DNA of 64,000 bases from Methylobacterium sp. 17Sr1-1 (lineage in GTDB: Bacteria > Pseudomonadota > Alphaproteobacteria > Rhizobiales > Beijerinckiaceae). Each line of letters starts with the position of its first letter. The stretch's first letter is position 1. The notes beneath the pieces were generated by a model. That model saw only the letters and a list, made by a program, of their open reading frames with translations. It did not search any database and was not told the origin of the DNA. Both the position numbers and the translations under genes were made by a program. Location of the stretch: assembly GCF_003173775.1 (NCBI RefSeq), contig NZ_CP029552.1, forward strand, positions 273,001-337,000, written 5' to 3'. Positions 11,496 through 19,846 of this stretch are shown here, piece by piece.

Positions 11496-12440
11496 TCAGC
11501 CGTTCTGCGAGACGGGCGCGCGGAGCGCGTCGGCGATGCGGATCGGGCGCGGGATCAACCCGAGGGCATGGAAGCGGTCGGCGACGCGCTGCTGCTCGGT
11601 CACCGCCCCGGAGGTCATCGGTCCGATCACGTAGTCGGTGCGATCCACGGCGCGCCGGGTCGCGGGCAGCGGCACGCCGGTGCCCTTGGCGAGGAGCGCC
11701 GCCACCTCGCCGCGGTTGGCCGCGCACCAGCGCGCGACGTCGGCGAGCGCGTCGAGGGCCGCGTCGAGCACCGGCCCGCGCTCGGCGGCGAAGGTCCGGT
11801 GGACGAGGAAGAAGCTGTTGGGCTTGGCGATGTCGTTGGCGAGCGTCAGCACCCGCGTCGTCGGCTGCATCTCCGCGATGGCGAAGTAGGGGTCCCAGAT
11901 CGTCCAGGCATCGACGCTGCCGCGAGCGAAGGCGGCGGCCGCATCGGCCGGTGCCAGGGTTACCGGCTCGATGTCGCGGTAGGTCAGCCCCGCCGTCTCC
12001 AGGGCCGCGATGGTGAGGTTGTGCGCGCTCGACGCCTTGGCGAAGGCGACCCGCTTGCCCTTGAGGTCCGCCAGGGTGCGGATGGGTGAATCCTTCTGCA
12101 CCAGGATCGCGGCGCCCGAGCCCGCCGCTTCCATCGCCGCCACGTAGACCAGAGGGCTCCCCGCGGCTTGGGCGAAGATCGGCGGCGCGTCCCCGGTCGG
12201 GCCGAGATCGATGGCCCCTAAGCTGATCGCCTCGAGGAGCGGCGGGCCGAACGAGAACTCGACCCAGGTCACGGTGACCCCGAGGGGCTTGAGCTTCGCC
12301 TCGATCGCACCCTGCTGCTTGGCGACGACCAGGATGCCGCTCTTCTGGTAGCCGATGCGCAGGGTGTCACTGGCCGCGGCGCGCGCCGGCAGGGCGGCGC
12401 CGGCCAGCGCCGCGGCCAGCAGGGTGCGGCGGTCGATCAC
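11496..12440 (-). CDS. ssuA: Aliphatic sulfonate-binding periplasmic protein SsuA
   Basis: 314 residues. It starts at a GTG (12440) overlapping the ssuE stop by 4 bases (GTGA). An N-terminal signal MIDRRTLLAAALAGAALPARAAA, with an Arg-Arg pair suggesting possible Tat export, precedes the mature domain DTLRIGYQKSGILVVAKQQG. The GAIDLGPTGDAPPIFAQAAG segment is characteristic of the SsuA/NrtA family. It binds sulfonates in the periplasm for SsuBC. Confidence 0.93.
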   Translation of the reverse strand: MIDRRTLLAAALAGAALPARAAASDTLRIGYQKSGILVVAKQQGAIEAKLKPLGVTVTWVEFSFGPPLLEAISLGAIDLGPTGDAPPIFAQAAGSPLVYVAAMEAAGSGAAILVQKDSPIRTLADLKGKRVAFAKASSAHNLTIAALETAGLTYRDIEPVTLAPADAAAAFARGSVDAWTIWDPYFAIAEMQPTTRVLTLANDIAKPNSFFLVHRTFAAERGPVLDAALDALADVARWCAANRGEVAALLAKGTGVPLPATRRAVDRTDYVIGPMTSGAVTEQQRVADRFHALGLIPRPIRIADALRAPVSQNG

Positions 12441-13018
12441 CGGACGCCCCCGGCGACGCGGGGAAGCGCCGCCGCAGCAGTGGCGCGGGTGCCGGCAAGG
12501 GCCGCCAGCTGGCTGCCGGCCTCGGTGACGCGCTGGCGGATCGCCGCGGAGTCGAGACCGCCCTCGCGAAAATCGGCGTTCGAGGCATAGACGGCGGTCG
12601 GCACCGTGAGCGCGGTGAAGAAGCCGAAGAGCGGGCGCAAGGCGTGCTCGACCACCAGCGCGTGGCGCGGCCCGCCGCCGGTGGCGGCGAGCGCCACCGG
12701 CTTGCCGGCCAGGGCTTCGGGCGCCACGAGGTCGAACAGGTGCTTGAACAGGCCCGTATAGGCGCCCTTGTAGACGGGGGTGCCGACCACGAGGGCGTCG
12801 GCCTCCTCCACCGCCTCGACGATGCGGCGGGCCGGCAGGGAGAGCTGGTCGCGGGTGAGCGCGGCCCCGAGGCCGGGGCCGGCATCGACGAGGTCGAAGA
12901 TCCGCACCTCGACCGGCAGCCGCACGGCCGCCTCGGCGGCGATCGCCTCGACCAGGGTGCGGGTCTTCGAGGGCCGCTGGATGTTCGCGGAGAAGCCGAC
13001 GAGGCGCGGTCGCGTCAT
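12437..13018 (-). CDS. ssuE: NAD(P)H-dependent FMN reductase SsuE/MsuE
   Basis: 193 residues from ATG 13018 (MTRPRLVGFSANIQRPSKTR). Flavodoxin-like fold; the SANIQRPSKTRTL loop binds the FMN phosphate, and VVGTPVYKGAYTGLFKHLFDL near residue 80 is the conserved flavin-binding segment. It supplies FMNH2 to SsuD. First gene of the operon ssuE-ssuA-ssuC-ssuB-(palindrome)-ssuD. Confidence 0.92.
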   Translation of the reverse strand: MTRPRLVGFSANIQRPSKTRTLVEAIAAEAAVRLPVEVRIFDLVDAGPGLGAALTRDQLSLPARRIVEAVEEADALVVGTPVYKGAYTGLFKHLFDLVAPEALAGKPVALAATGGGPRHALVVEHALRPLFGFFTALTVPTAVYASNADFREGGLDSAAIRQRVTEAGSQLAALAGTRATAAAALPRVAGGVR

Positions 13019-13142
13019 GGAGGTCGTTGTCCGGTGGTGAGGGGCGCGAGGCACGGACGTGCCGTCACGACCCCGGTGCTCGATGCCCCTACGATGCGGC
13101 CGAGGCCGAGATCCGTCAATGAAATGAGATTTTAAATGCGCG

Positions 13143-13167
13143 TATAGCGGGAGTTTATCCTGCTATA
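13143..13167. promoter_or_regulatory. Imperfect palindrome upstream of the ssu operon
   Basis: TATAGC at 13143-13148 and GCTATA at 13162-13167 flank a partly symmetric centre (GGGAG...CCT). It lies 125 bases upstream of ssuE in an AT-richer stretch. A LysR-type activator of sulfur metabolism (CysB/Cbl-like) would bind a dyad of this size, but the regulator is not identified. Confidence 0.45.
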
Positions 13168-13567
13168 GAATTAGCCAAAGAGAGAAAAAGCGGCTCGCTT
13201 CCCGGGGCGAGACGAGAAAGATCGCGAATGTTCTGCCGGATATGCCGATACAGCTGCGATCCGGGTACGGCGATCGACCGGGCGCGGTCTCCGATGGCGC
13301 GGTGCAGCCCTCTCCCGCCCGCATCGAATGCGGCAACACCTCTTCAAGCATATATCCGGGATTAAACCATCATCTCAAACGTAATCAAGCAAAGTCAGCC
13401 GCTATATGGGGATGTCATCCGGCAAATGGAATAGACCCGACTGCAAAAATACTCGCCCTCGACCGCCATCCCGATGATCGACACCGCCGCATCGTTGCGG
13501 TAATCGACCGTCTGCGCTGACCACCGCTCAGCACAGATCCAGATCACCTTGCCAGGGGCCCCCGACG
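13168..13567. other. Intergenic region before the TerB-like gene
   Basis: Together with 13019-13142 this divergent gap is about 550 bases. It is AT-richer than its surroundings around 13110-13200 and 13340-13450. A 92-codon open frame at 13242-13520 has no family look and no ribosome site, so I do not call it. Promoters for both the ssu operon (minus) and the TerB gene (plus) must lie here. Confidence 0.5.
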
Positions 13568-13987
13568 ATGTTCAACATGTTCAAGTCGCAGACCTCGCTC
13601 GACCTCACGCCGCGGACCTGCCTCGCGGTCTCGCTGATCTACTGCATGAGCGCCGACGGCGAGATCGACCCGGAGGAGATCGGCCACCTGATGTCGGTGC
13701 TCGGCCGCAACGCGACGCGCCAGAGCCTCGATTCCGCCGTCCGCTACGCCCGCGCCACCCAGCCGGCCCAGTTCCTGGCCGACGCCGCGCCGCGCCTGCG
13801 CCCCGAGCAGCGGCTCTGCATCATCCTCAACATGATCGACAGCGCCATGGCCGACGGCGAGGCCGAGGCAGGCGAGCAGCAGCTGATCATGCAGTTCGCC
13901 CAGGCCTTCGGCCTGTCGGAGAACGACCTGAACCCGTATTTCCGGGCCCTGGTGGCGAAGAACGACCGGGCGGTGCTGGATCGTTGA
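13568..13987 (+). CDS. TerB-like (tellurite resistance family) domain protein
   Basis: 139 residues, all helical. The two acidic repeats CMSADGEIDPEEIGHL (about 26-41) and SAMADGEAEAGEQQLI (about 96-111) are the hallmark of the TerB-like fold, where they bind metal. The protein has no signal peptide or membrane span. Many TerB-like proteins have no proven link to tellurite, so a cytoplasmic stress or calcium-type metal role is all that can be said. Confidence 0.8.
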   Translation: MFNMFKSQTSLDLTPRTCLAVSLIYCMSADGEIDPEEIGHLMSVLGRNATRQSLDSAVRYARATQPAQFLADAAPRLRPEQRLCIILNMIDSAMADGEAEAGEQQLIMQFAQAFGLSENDLNPYFRALVAKNDRAVLDR

Positions 13988-14025
13988 GGAGCTTCGTCGT
14001 TTCGGAGTTCTGACTAAAATCCTGC

Positions 14026-14193
14026 CCTTTCCCGGACGACCGGAGCGTCAGCGGAAGGAGATCCGGGAACCAGCACGAGAAGTCGCGAAGCGTCCGCTTG
14101 TCTACAACGTTGCAACGGATAGAGCCGCTTCGCGGCACTTCTCCCCTGGATCCCGGGTCACATTCCGCGGACGCTGCATGTGCCCGGGAAAGG
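14026..14193. repeat. Long imperfect palindrome, family C
   Basis: The left arm begins CCTTTCCCGGACGACCGGAG and the right arm ends GCATGTGCCCGGGAAAGG; outer arms of about 45 bases pair imperfectly (shared blocks CTTTCCCGG, GCGTC, GCGGAA, CCGGGA). An inner pair, AGAAGTCGCGAAGCG and CGCTTCGCGGCACTTCT, follows. The 168-base element fills most of the convergent gap between the TerB gene and the dehydrogenase gene. Confidence 0.7.
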
Positions 14194-14239
14194 GGTTGGA
14201 TGTCCGGAAAGCGGGTGAGCCACGCCTCGCGGTGATTTT

Positions 14240-15205
14240 TCACACCACCGGGTTCACCAGCTCCTCCCCCCGCCGCAGTCGCCCCAGATTCTCGATCAGC
14301 AAGTCGATCACCCGGCCCTCGTAGAGGCTGGTCTCGCCGGCGCTGTGGGGAGTGACGATCACGTTCGCCATGCGCCAGAACGGCGCCTCGGGCGGCAGCG
14401 GCTCGTCGCGAAAGCAATCGAGGCCGGCGCCGGCGATTCCCCCCTCGGCGAGGGCCCGCGCCAGGGCATCCTGGTCAACCACGCGGCCGCGGGCGACGTT
14501 GATCAGGAGCGCGTTGGGCTTCATCGCCGCAAGCGCCGCCGCGTCGATCAGCCCTTCGGTCTCCGGGGTGAGCGGGCAGGCGAGCGCCACCACGTCGGCC
14601 TGACCGAGCGCCTCGTGCAGCCGGTCGGGGGAGAAAACCGCCTCGACCGGGTCGCCGGCCTCCAGCGGGCGCCGGCGCAGGCCGATCACCCGCATGTCGA
14701 AGGCCTGGGCCAGTCGGGCGATGCGGGTGCCGATGCGCCCGAGACCGATCACCAGCAGCGTCCGGCCGCCGAGTTCCTGCTCGCGTTGGCCCGGATCGGC
14801 GATCATCGGCCGCCAGGTCGCGGCGGCCTGGTTGCGCAGGGCCTCCGGCAGGTGGCGAGTGAGGCCGAGCATCAGCGCGAGGGCGTGCTCGGCCACGGCG
14901 CGCTCGTTGCCGCCCTGCGCGCTGGCGAGGCGGATGCCGCGCTCGCGCAAGGCGTCCTTCGGGAACTGGTCGGTGCCGGCGCTGACCGACTGGATGAAGC
15001 GCAGGCGGGGCGCCCGCTCCAGCAGGGAATGGCGCCAGAGCCCCGAGACCACCAGCACCTCGGCCTCCGCCACCGCATCCTCCAGCGCCGCGAGGTCGCG
15101 CACTTCGACGAAGGGCTGGGGCGCGCCATTCGCCCGGTACGCGTCGCCGAGGCGGTAGGCGGCATGGGCGAGGACGATGGGGCCGGAAAGGGCGGGTGCG
15201 GTCAT
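14240..15205 (-). CDS. D-2-hydroxyacid dehydrogenase, NAD-dependent
   Basis: 321 residues. Rossmann motif VIGLGRIGTRIA at about 151-162; catalytic Arg in NVARGRVVDQDAL, the Glu in FRDEPLP and the His in VTPHSAGE are all present. It interconverts a 2-keto acid and a D-2-hydroxy acid; candidates are glyoxylate, hydroxypyruvate or phosphoglycerate-type substrates, but the exact one cannot be read. It stands alone on the minus strand. Confidence 0.9.
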   Translation of the reverse strand: MTAPALSGPIVLAHAAYRLGDAYRANGAPQPFVEVRDLAALEDAVAEAEVLVVSGLWRHSLLERAPRLRFIQSVSAGTDQFPKDALRERGIRLASAQGGNERAVAEHALALMLGLTRHLPEALRNQAAATWRPMIADPGQREQELGGRTLLVIGLGRIGTRIARLAQAFDMRVIGLRRRPLEAGDPVEAVFSPDRLHEALGQADVVALACPLTPETEGLIDAAALAAMKPNALLINVARGRVVDQDALARALAEGGIAGAGLDCFRDEPLPPEAPFWRMANVIVTPHSAGETSLYEGRVIDLLIENLGRLRRGEELVNPVV

Positions 15206-15298
15206 CGGCGGGCGGCTCGGGGCTCGTGGCAGCGGGGCTGCGGGAGTTCACACCGGGCGCGAGGCCGAGGCAAGCCGGCGCGTCGCTTCAGAACATGA

Positions 15299-15330
15299 AA
15301 GCCCACCCCCGCTTGCGCAGGGACGGGCTT
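15299..15330 (-). terminator. Hairpin downstream of the small secreted protein gene
   Basis: AAGCCC at 15299-15304 pairs with GGGCTT at 15325-15330, with partial pairing inside. On the minus strand the stem is followed by TTTC. It lies 57 bases after the stop of the gene ending at 15387. The T tract is short, so termination strength is uncertain. Confidence 0.4.
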
Positions 15331-15386
15331 CACCGGCTCGCGAGAGCGAGGGTCCCGAACGGGGCGGGACGGGACCCCAGGCTCGA

Positions 15387-15659
15387 TCAGCGGCCGTAGA
15401 CGTACGGGGCGGTCGGGGCGTAGCCCGGGGGCACCTCGCGGACCAGCACGCCGCGCTCGTCGCGCGGATAGACGACGACGCTGCCGGTGCTGTCGACGGC
15501 CGGGGCGCCACCCGGGGCGCCGTAGGCGCGCTCCTGGCCGGCCAGCGGGCCGCCGGCCTGCGAGCCGGCGCGGTTGTAGGGCGTGCCGCCCTGGGCGAAG
15601 GCGGGGGCGGCGGCAACGCTCAGCAGGGCCGCGGCAAGGGCGAGGCGGGTCTTCATCAT
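15387..15659 (-). CDS. Small secreted protein of unknown function
   Basis: 90 residues from ATG 15659 (or the next codon, 15656). A clean signal peptide MKTRLALAAALLSVAAAPAFAQ precedes a short Gly/Pro/Tyr-rich mature part ending PPGYAPTAPYVYGR. No family recognised. Similar small exported proteins are common in this group of bacteria. Confidence 0.7.
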   Translation of the reverse strand: MMKTRLALAAALLSVAAAPAFAQGGTPYNRAGSQAGGPLAGQERAYGAPGGAPAVDSTGSVVVYPRDERGVLVREVPPGYAPTAPYVYGR

Positions 15660-15819
15660 AGTACCTGTCAGTTGAGGGGGACCGCGTTGCGGTTTCGCAG
15701 CGTCAACCATCCGGCCGGCGAAAGGTTCACTGCGACGTGTGCGCTGCCGCACGCGGCCGCACCTGGGCGGTGCGGGGCACAGGATTACCTTGGAGCGCGT
15801 CTAGCCTGGAGGAAGCCGC

Positions 15820-16338
15820 ATGAGCGTCGACATCGTCCTGACGGTGAACGGCACGAGGCGCACGATCCCGATTCCGGACCCGCGCATCACCCTGCTCGAT
15901 CTCCTGCGCGAGGGCCTGCACCTCACCGGTGCCAAGAAGGGCTGCGACCGCGGCCAATGCGGCGCCTGCACGGTGCTGGTCGACGGGCGGCGGATCAATG
16001 CCTGCCTCGCGCTCGCGATCAGCCTCGACGGCGCCGAGATCCTGACGATCGAGGGATTGGCCGAGGGCGATCGCCTGCACCCGGTGCAGGAGGCCTTCAT
16101 CGCCCATGACGGGTTCCAGTGCGGCTTCTGCACCCCGGGCCAGATCATGAGCGCCGTCGGACTGATCCGCGAGGCCCAGGCCGGCGACGATCCCGAGCGG
16201 GTGCGCGAGGCGATGAGCGGCAACCTGTGCCGCTGCGGCGCCTATGCGGGCATCACCGAGGCGGTGCTGGAGGCGCAAGGTGCCATGAATCAGACGACCC
16301 AGCATCCGGCGACCACCCGGCAGGGAGAGGCGGCATGA
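15820..16338 (+). CDS. Aldehyde oxidoreductase iron-sulfur subunit (PaoA/YagT-like)
   Basis: 172 residues. Two [2Fe-2S] clusters are clear: the plant-type one with [12 protein letters not shown] near residues 46-57 and a further Cys in INACLA, and the helical one with CGFCTPG near 105 and CRCG near 138. It passes electrons from the molybdenum subunit to FAD. It overlaps the FAD subunit gene by 4 bases (ATGA). The three genes form one operon. Confidence 0.92.
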   Translation: MSVDIVLTVNGTRRTIPIPDPRITLLDLLREGLHLTGAKKGCDRGQCGACTVLVDGRRINACLALAISLDGAEILTIEGLAEGDRLHPVQEAFIAHDGFQCGFCTPGQIMSAVGLIREAQAGDDPERVREAMSGNLCRCGAYAGITEAVLEAQGAMNQTTQHPATTRQGEAA

Positions 16339-17390
16339 TCCCGTTCGAGTACGTCCGCGCCACCGACGTCGCCGGCGCGCTCGCCGCGGGGTCGGCCCCC
16401 GGCGCCGCCTACCTCGCCGCCGGCACCAACCTCCTCGACCTGATGAAGGGCGACGTCAGCCGGCCGACCCGCCTCGTCGACATCACCCGGCTGCCCGGCC
16501 TCGCGGCTCTCGAGCGGCGGGACGACGGCGCGGTGCGGATCGGGGCACTCGCCCGCAACAGCGACCTCGCCCACGATCCCGCCTTCGCCCAAGCCTATCC
16601 GGCGGTGGCGGAGGCGCTGCTGTCGGGCGCCTCGGCGCAATTGCGCAACGCCGCGACGGCGGCCGGAAACGTGATGCAGCGCACCCGCTGCCCGTACTTC
16701 ACCGACACCGCCAGCGCCTGCAACAAGCGCGCACCCGGCAGCGGCTGCGATGCCAGGGGCGGCGAGACGCGGCTCCACGCGATCCTCGGCTGGAGCGAGG
16801 CCTGCATCGCCACCCACCCGTCGGATTTCTGCGTGCCGCTGGTGGCGCTGGAGGCTGTCGTCGAGATCGCGGGTCCGGCCGGGACGCGCACCGTGCCGCT
16901 CGAATCCTTCCACCGCCTTCCCGGCGACGCGCCGGAGCGCGAGACGGTGCTCGAACCCGGCGAGCTGATCACCGCCCTCGTCCTGCCGCCGGAAGCCTCG
17001 GCCTTCGCCGGCCACAGCCGCTACCTCAAGGTCCGCGACCGCACGTCCTACGCCTTCGCGGTGGTCTCGGCGGCGGTGGGCCTGCGCCTCGATGGCGGCC
17101 GCATCGCCGAGGCGCGGCTGGCGCTCGGCGGCGTCGCCCTCAAGCCCTGGCGGGCGCGGGAGGCGGAGAGCCTGCTCGCCGGCCGCGCGCCCGACGAAGC
17201 CGCCTTCCGGGCGGCCGCCGACGCCGCCCTCGCGGGGGCCAGCCCCTCCGGCGACAACGCCTTCAAGATCGAGCTCGCCCGCCGCCTCGTGGTGCGGGCC
17301 TTGTCCCGCGCCGCGTCCGGCACGCCGGAGCGCCTGCCGGCGCTGCCGGGTTCCGCTTTCGCCCCCGCCTCGGAGGCCGCTCATGTCTGA
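16335..17390 (+). CDS. Aldehyde oxidoreductase FAD subunit (PaoB/YagS-like)
   Basis: 351 residues from ATG 16335. The FAD-binding segment [13 protein letters not shown] (about 33-45) and [18 protein letters not shown] are standard. The cysteines in TRCPYF, SACNKR and GSGCDA match the extra [4Fe-4S] cluster known in the PaoB subfamily. This points to periplasmic-type aromatic aldehyde oxidoreductases more than to xanthine dehydrogenase; no Tat signal is visible on the small subunit, so the enzyme may be cytoplasmic. Confidence 0.92.
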   Translation: MIPFEYVRATDVAGALAAGSAPGAAYLAAGTNLLDLMKGDVSRPTRLVDITRLPGLAALERRDDGAVRIGALARNSDLAHDPAFAQAYPAVAEALLSGASAQLRNAATAAGNVMQRTRCPYFTDTASACNKRAPGSGCDARGGETRLHAILGWSEACIATHPSDFCVPLVALEAVVEIAGPAGTRTVPLESFHRLPGDAPERETVLEPGELITALVLPPEASAFAGHSRYLKVRDRTSYAFAVVSAAVGLRLDGGRIAEARLALGGVALKPWRAREAESLLAGRAPDEAAFRAAADAALAGASPSGDNAFKIELARRLVVRALSRAASGTPERLPALPGSAFAPASEAAHV

Positions 17391-19632
17391 GACCCGCATG
17401 TCCGAGACCGCTCCCCGGACTCGCCACGGCTCGAATCTCGGCCAGCCGCTCACCCGCCGCGATGGGTTCCTGAAGGTGACGGGTGCGGCCGCCTACGCCG
17501 CCGACCACCACCCGCCCGGGATGCTCTACGCCGTGATGGCGGTGAGCCGCATCGCCCGCGGCCGCGTCACCCATCTCGACGTCGCGGCGGCGCAGAGCCA
17601 TCCCGGCGTTGTCGCGGTGATGACGCCGCAGAACAAGCCGACGCTGGCGCAGCACCCGGACGAGAAGCACGACGGCTTCACCTTCCGGCTCGACCTGCTG
17701 CAGGACGACCGCGTCCGCTACGCCAACCAGCCGGTCGCGGTGGTGATCGCCGAGACCCTGGAGGCCGCGACCGAGGGTGCCGTGCTCCTCCGCCCCACCT
17801 ACGAGGCCGAGACGCCGGCGGTCGGGCTCGATGCGGCGGAACAGTTCACCCCGCCGGCGATCGGCGTCGGCGACCCGGCCGACATGGAAACAGGCGACGT
17901 CGAAGCGGGCCTCGCCGCGGCGGCGCGCACCATCGCGGCGACCTACGAGACGCCGGCCCAGTACCACAACGCGATGGAGCCCCACGCCGTCGTGGCGACC
18001 TGGGACGGCGACCGGCTCGACCTCGACATGCCCTCGCAAGGCTTGGCGATGGCGCAAGGGCGCATCGCCGGCCTGTTCGGCATCTCGCCCGCGGATATCC
18101 ACATCCGCAGCCCGTTCCTCGGCGGCGGCTTCGGCTCGAAGGGGATGATCGCCGGGCCGCAGGTGCTCGGCATCATGGCGGCCCGCCTCGTCGGCCGGCC
18201 GGTGAAGCTCGTCATGAGCCGGCCGCAGATGTTCGGCCCGGTCGGCCACCGCGCCCCGACCCGCCAGACCCTGCGCCTCGGCGCGGGCGAGGATGGCGGC
18301 CTCACCGCCCTCGACCACCACACGCTCACGGCGACCAGCACCTTCGACGACTTCATCGAGCCGAGCGGCGGCGTCTCGCACACGCTCTACGCCGCGCCGG
18401 CCTTGGCCACCCGGCACCGGGCGGTGCGGCTCGATACCGGCACGCCGCTGTTCATGCGCGCCCCCGGCGAGGCCTCGGGCAGCGCGGCTTTGGAGGCCGC
18501 CATCGACGAGATGGCCGAGGCCTGCGGCATGGATCCGCTGGCGTTCCGCCTGCGCAACTACGCCGAGACCGAGCCGGCCTCCGGCAAGCCGTTCTCCTCG
18601 AAGGCACTTCGGGAGTGCTACGCGCGCGGGGCGGAGGCCTTCGGATGGAGCAAGCGCCCGCTGCCGCCCGGGCAGATGCGCGATGCGAACGGGCTCCTCG
18701 TCGGCTGGGGCCTCGGCACCGCGACCTTCCCGGCCCTGATGTTCCAGGCCGAGGCGCGGGCGACGCTCAAGGCCAGCGGCGAGGCGGCGGTCGCGATCGG
18801 GGCGATCGACATGGGGCAGGGGGCCTGGACGGCGCTCGCCCAGATCGCGGCGGAAGAGCTCGGCCTCGACATCGATGCGATCGACTTCCGCATCGGCTCC
18901 TCGGACCTGCCGAACGGCGGCATCGCCGGCGGCTCGGCCCACACCGCCACCGCCGGCACGGCGATCAAGGGCGCGGCGGCCGACGTCATCGCGCAGCTCG
19001 CTTCCCTCGCGACGCAGGATCCCCGCTCGCCGCTCTACGGCGCCGGCAATGCCGGGGTGATCGCCCGCGGCGGCCGCCTGGTGCGGCGCGACGACGAGAG
19101 CCGGTCCGAGGCCTTCACGGAGATCCTGGGCAGGGCCGGCCAGGATTCTGTCGAGGGCAAGGGCGCGGCCGGACCCGACGCGGCGCGGGAGCACTACGCC
19201 ATGCACGCCCACGGCGCGGTCTTCGCCGAGGTGACGGTCGATCCCGATCTCGGCCAGATCCGCGCGACCCGCCTCGTCGGCGCCTTCGCGGCCGGGCGGA
19301 TCATCAACCCGCGGCTGGTGCGCAGCCAGTATTTCGGCGGGATGATCTGGGGCGTCTCCTTCGCCCTGCACGAGCAGGCGGTGATGGACCCGCGCACCGG
19401 CCGGCCGATGAACGCCAACCTCGCCGAGTACCACGTGCCGGTGAACGCCGACGTGCCCTCGCTGGAGGCGATCCTGGTCGAGGAGGAGGATCCGCACGTC
19501 AATCCGCTCGGGATCAAGGGCGTGGGCGAGATCGGGGTGACGGGCAGTGCCGGGGCGATCGTGAATGCGATCTGGCACGCCACGGGCAAGCGGGTGCGGA
19601 CGCTGCCGGTGACGCTGGACAAGCTGCTGTGA
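17383..19632 (+). CDS. Aldehyde oxidoreductase molybdenum cofactor subunit (PaoC/YagR-like)
   Basis: 749 residues from ATG 17383, overlapping the FAD subunit gene by 8 bases. It contains the cofactor-binding GGGFGSKG loop near residue 247, [14 protein letters not shown] near 363, and the C-terminal [12 protein letters not shown] with the likely catalytic Glu near 713. It oxidises aldehydes to acids. An XdhC/PaoD-type maturation factor would be expected but does not follow; it must be elsewhere. Confidence 0.93.
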   Translation: MSETRMSETAPRTRHGSNLGQPLTRRDGFLKVTGAAAYAADHHPPGMLYAVMAVSRIARGRVTHLDVAAAQSHPGVVAVMTPQNKPTLAQHPDEKHDGFTFRLDLLQDDRVRYANQPVAVVIAETLEAATEGAVLLRPTYEAETPAVGLDAAEQFTPPAIGVGDPADMETGDVEAGLAAAARTIAATYETPAQYHNAMEPHAVVATWDGDRLDLDMPSQGLAMAQGRIAGLFGISPADIHIRSPFLGGGFGSKGMIAGPQVLGIMAARLVGRPVKLVMSRPQMFGPVGHRAPTRQTLRLGAGEDGGLTALDHHTLTATSTFDDFIEPSGGVSHTLYAAPALATRHRAVRLDTGTPLFMRAPGEASGSAALEAAIDEMAEACGMDPLAFRLRNYAETEPASGKPFSSKALRECYARGAEAFGWSKRPLPPGQMRDANGLLVGWGLGTATFPALMFQAEARATLKASGEAAVAIGAIDMGQGAWTALAQIAAEELGLDIDAIDFRIGSSDLPNGGIAGGSAHTATAGTAIKGAAADVIAQLASLATQDPRSPLYGAGNAGVIARGGRLVRRDDESRSEAFTEILGRAGQDSVEGKGAAGPDAAREHYAMHAHGAVFAEVTVDPDLGQIRATRLVGAFAAGRIINPRLVRSQYFGGMIWGVSFALHEQAVMDPRTGRPMNANLAEYHVPVNADVPSLEAILVEEEDPHVNPLGIKGVGEIGVTGSAGAIVNAIWHATGKRVRTLPVTLDKLL

Positions 19633-19644
19633 GAGCGCGCGCCG

Positions 19645-19815
19645 AACCCTCCCCCTGTGCGGGGGAGGGTGGCGAACGGAGTGAGCCGGGAGAGGGGACG
19701 CCGCTTCCGGAGGAGCCGCACGCGTCATGAAGGGCGCCCGCTGGATCAGCGTCGCGGTCCCCTCTCCCGGTCCCTGCTGACGCAGGGGCAACCCTCCCCC
19801 GCAGAGGGGGAGGGT
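19645..19815. repeat. Palindromic element, family D, copy 1, between convergent genes
   Basis: Two terminal hairpins, AACCCTCCCCC-TGTGC-GGGGGAGGGT at 19645-19670 and AACCCTCCCCC-GCAG-AGGGGGAGGGT at 19790-19815, are reverse complements of each other, with inner arms around GGGAGAGGGGAC and GTCCCCTCTCCC. It fills the gap between two convergent genes and could terminate both. Confidence 0.75.
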
Positions 19816-19846
19816 CCAGGGCGGCGCGTGCTTCGACGGAGTGGGC

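Noticed and set aside
13242..13520. 92-codon open frame upstream of the TerB gene
   Set aside because: No coding character, no ribosome site, unusual codon use for this genome.
15820..19632. Xanthine dehydrogenase interpretation
   Set aside because: The extra cysteine motif in the FAD subunit and the three-gene order fit PaoABC-type aldehyde oxidoreductases better; no XdhC follows.
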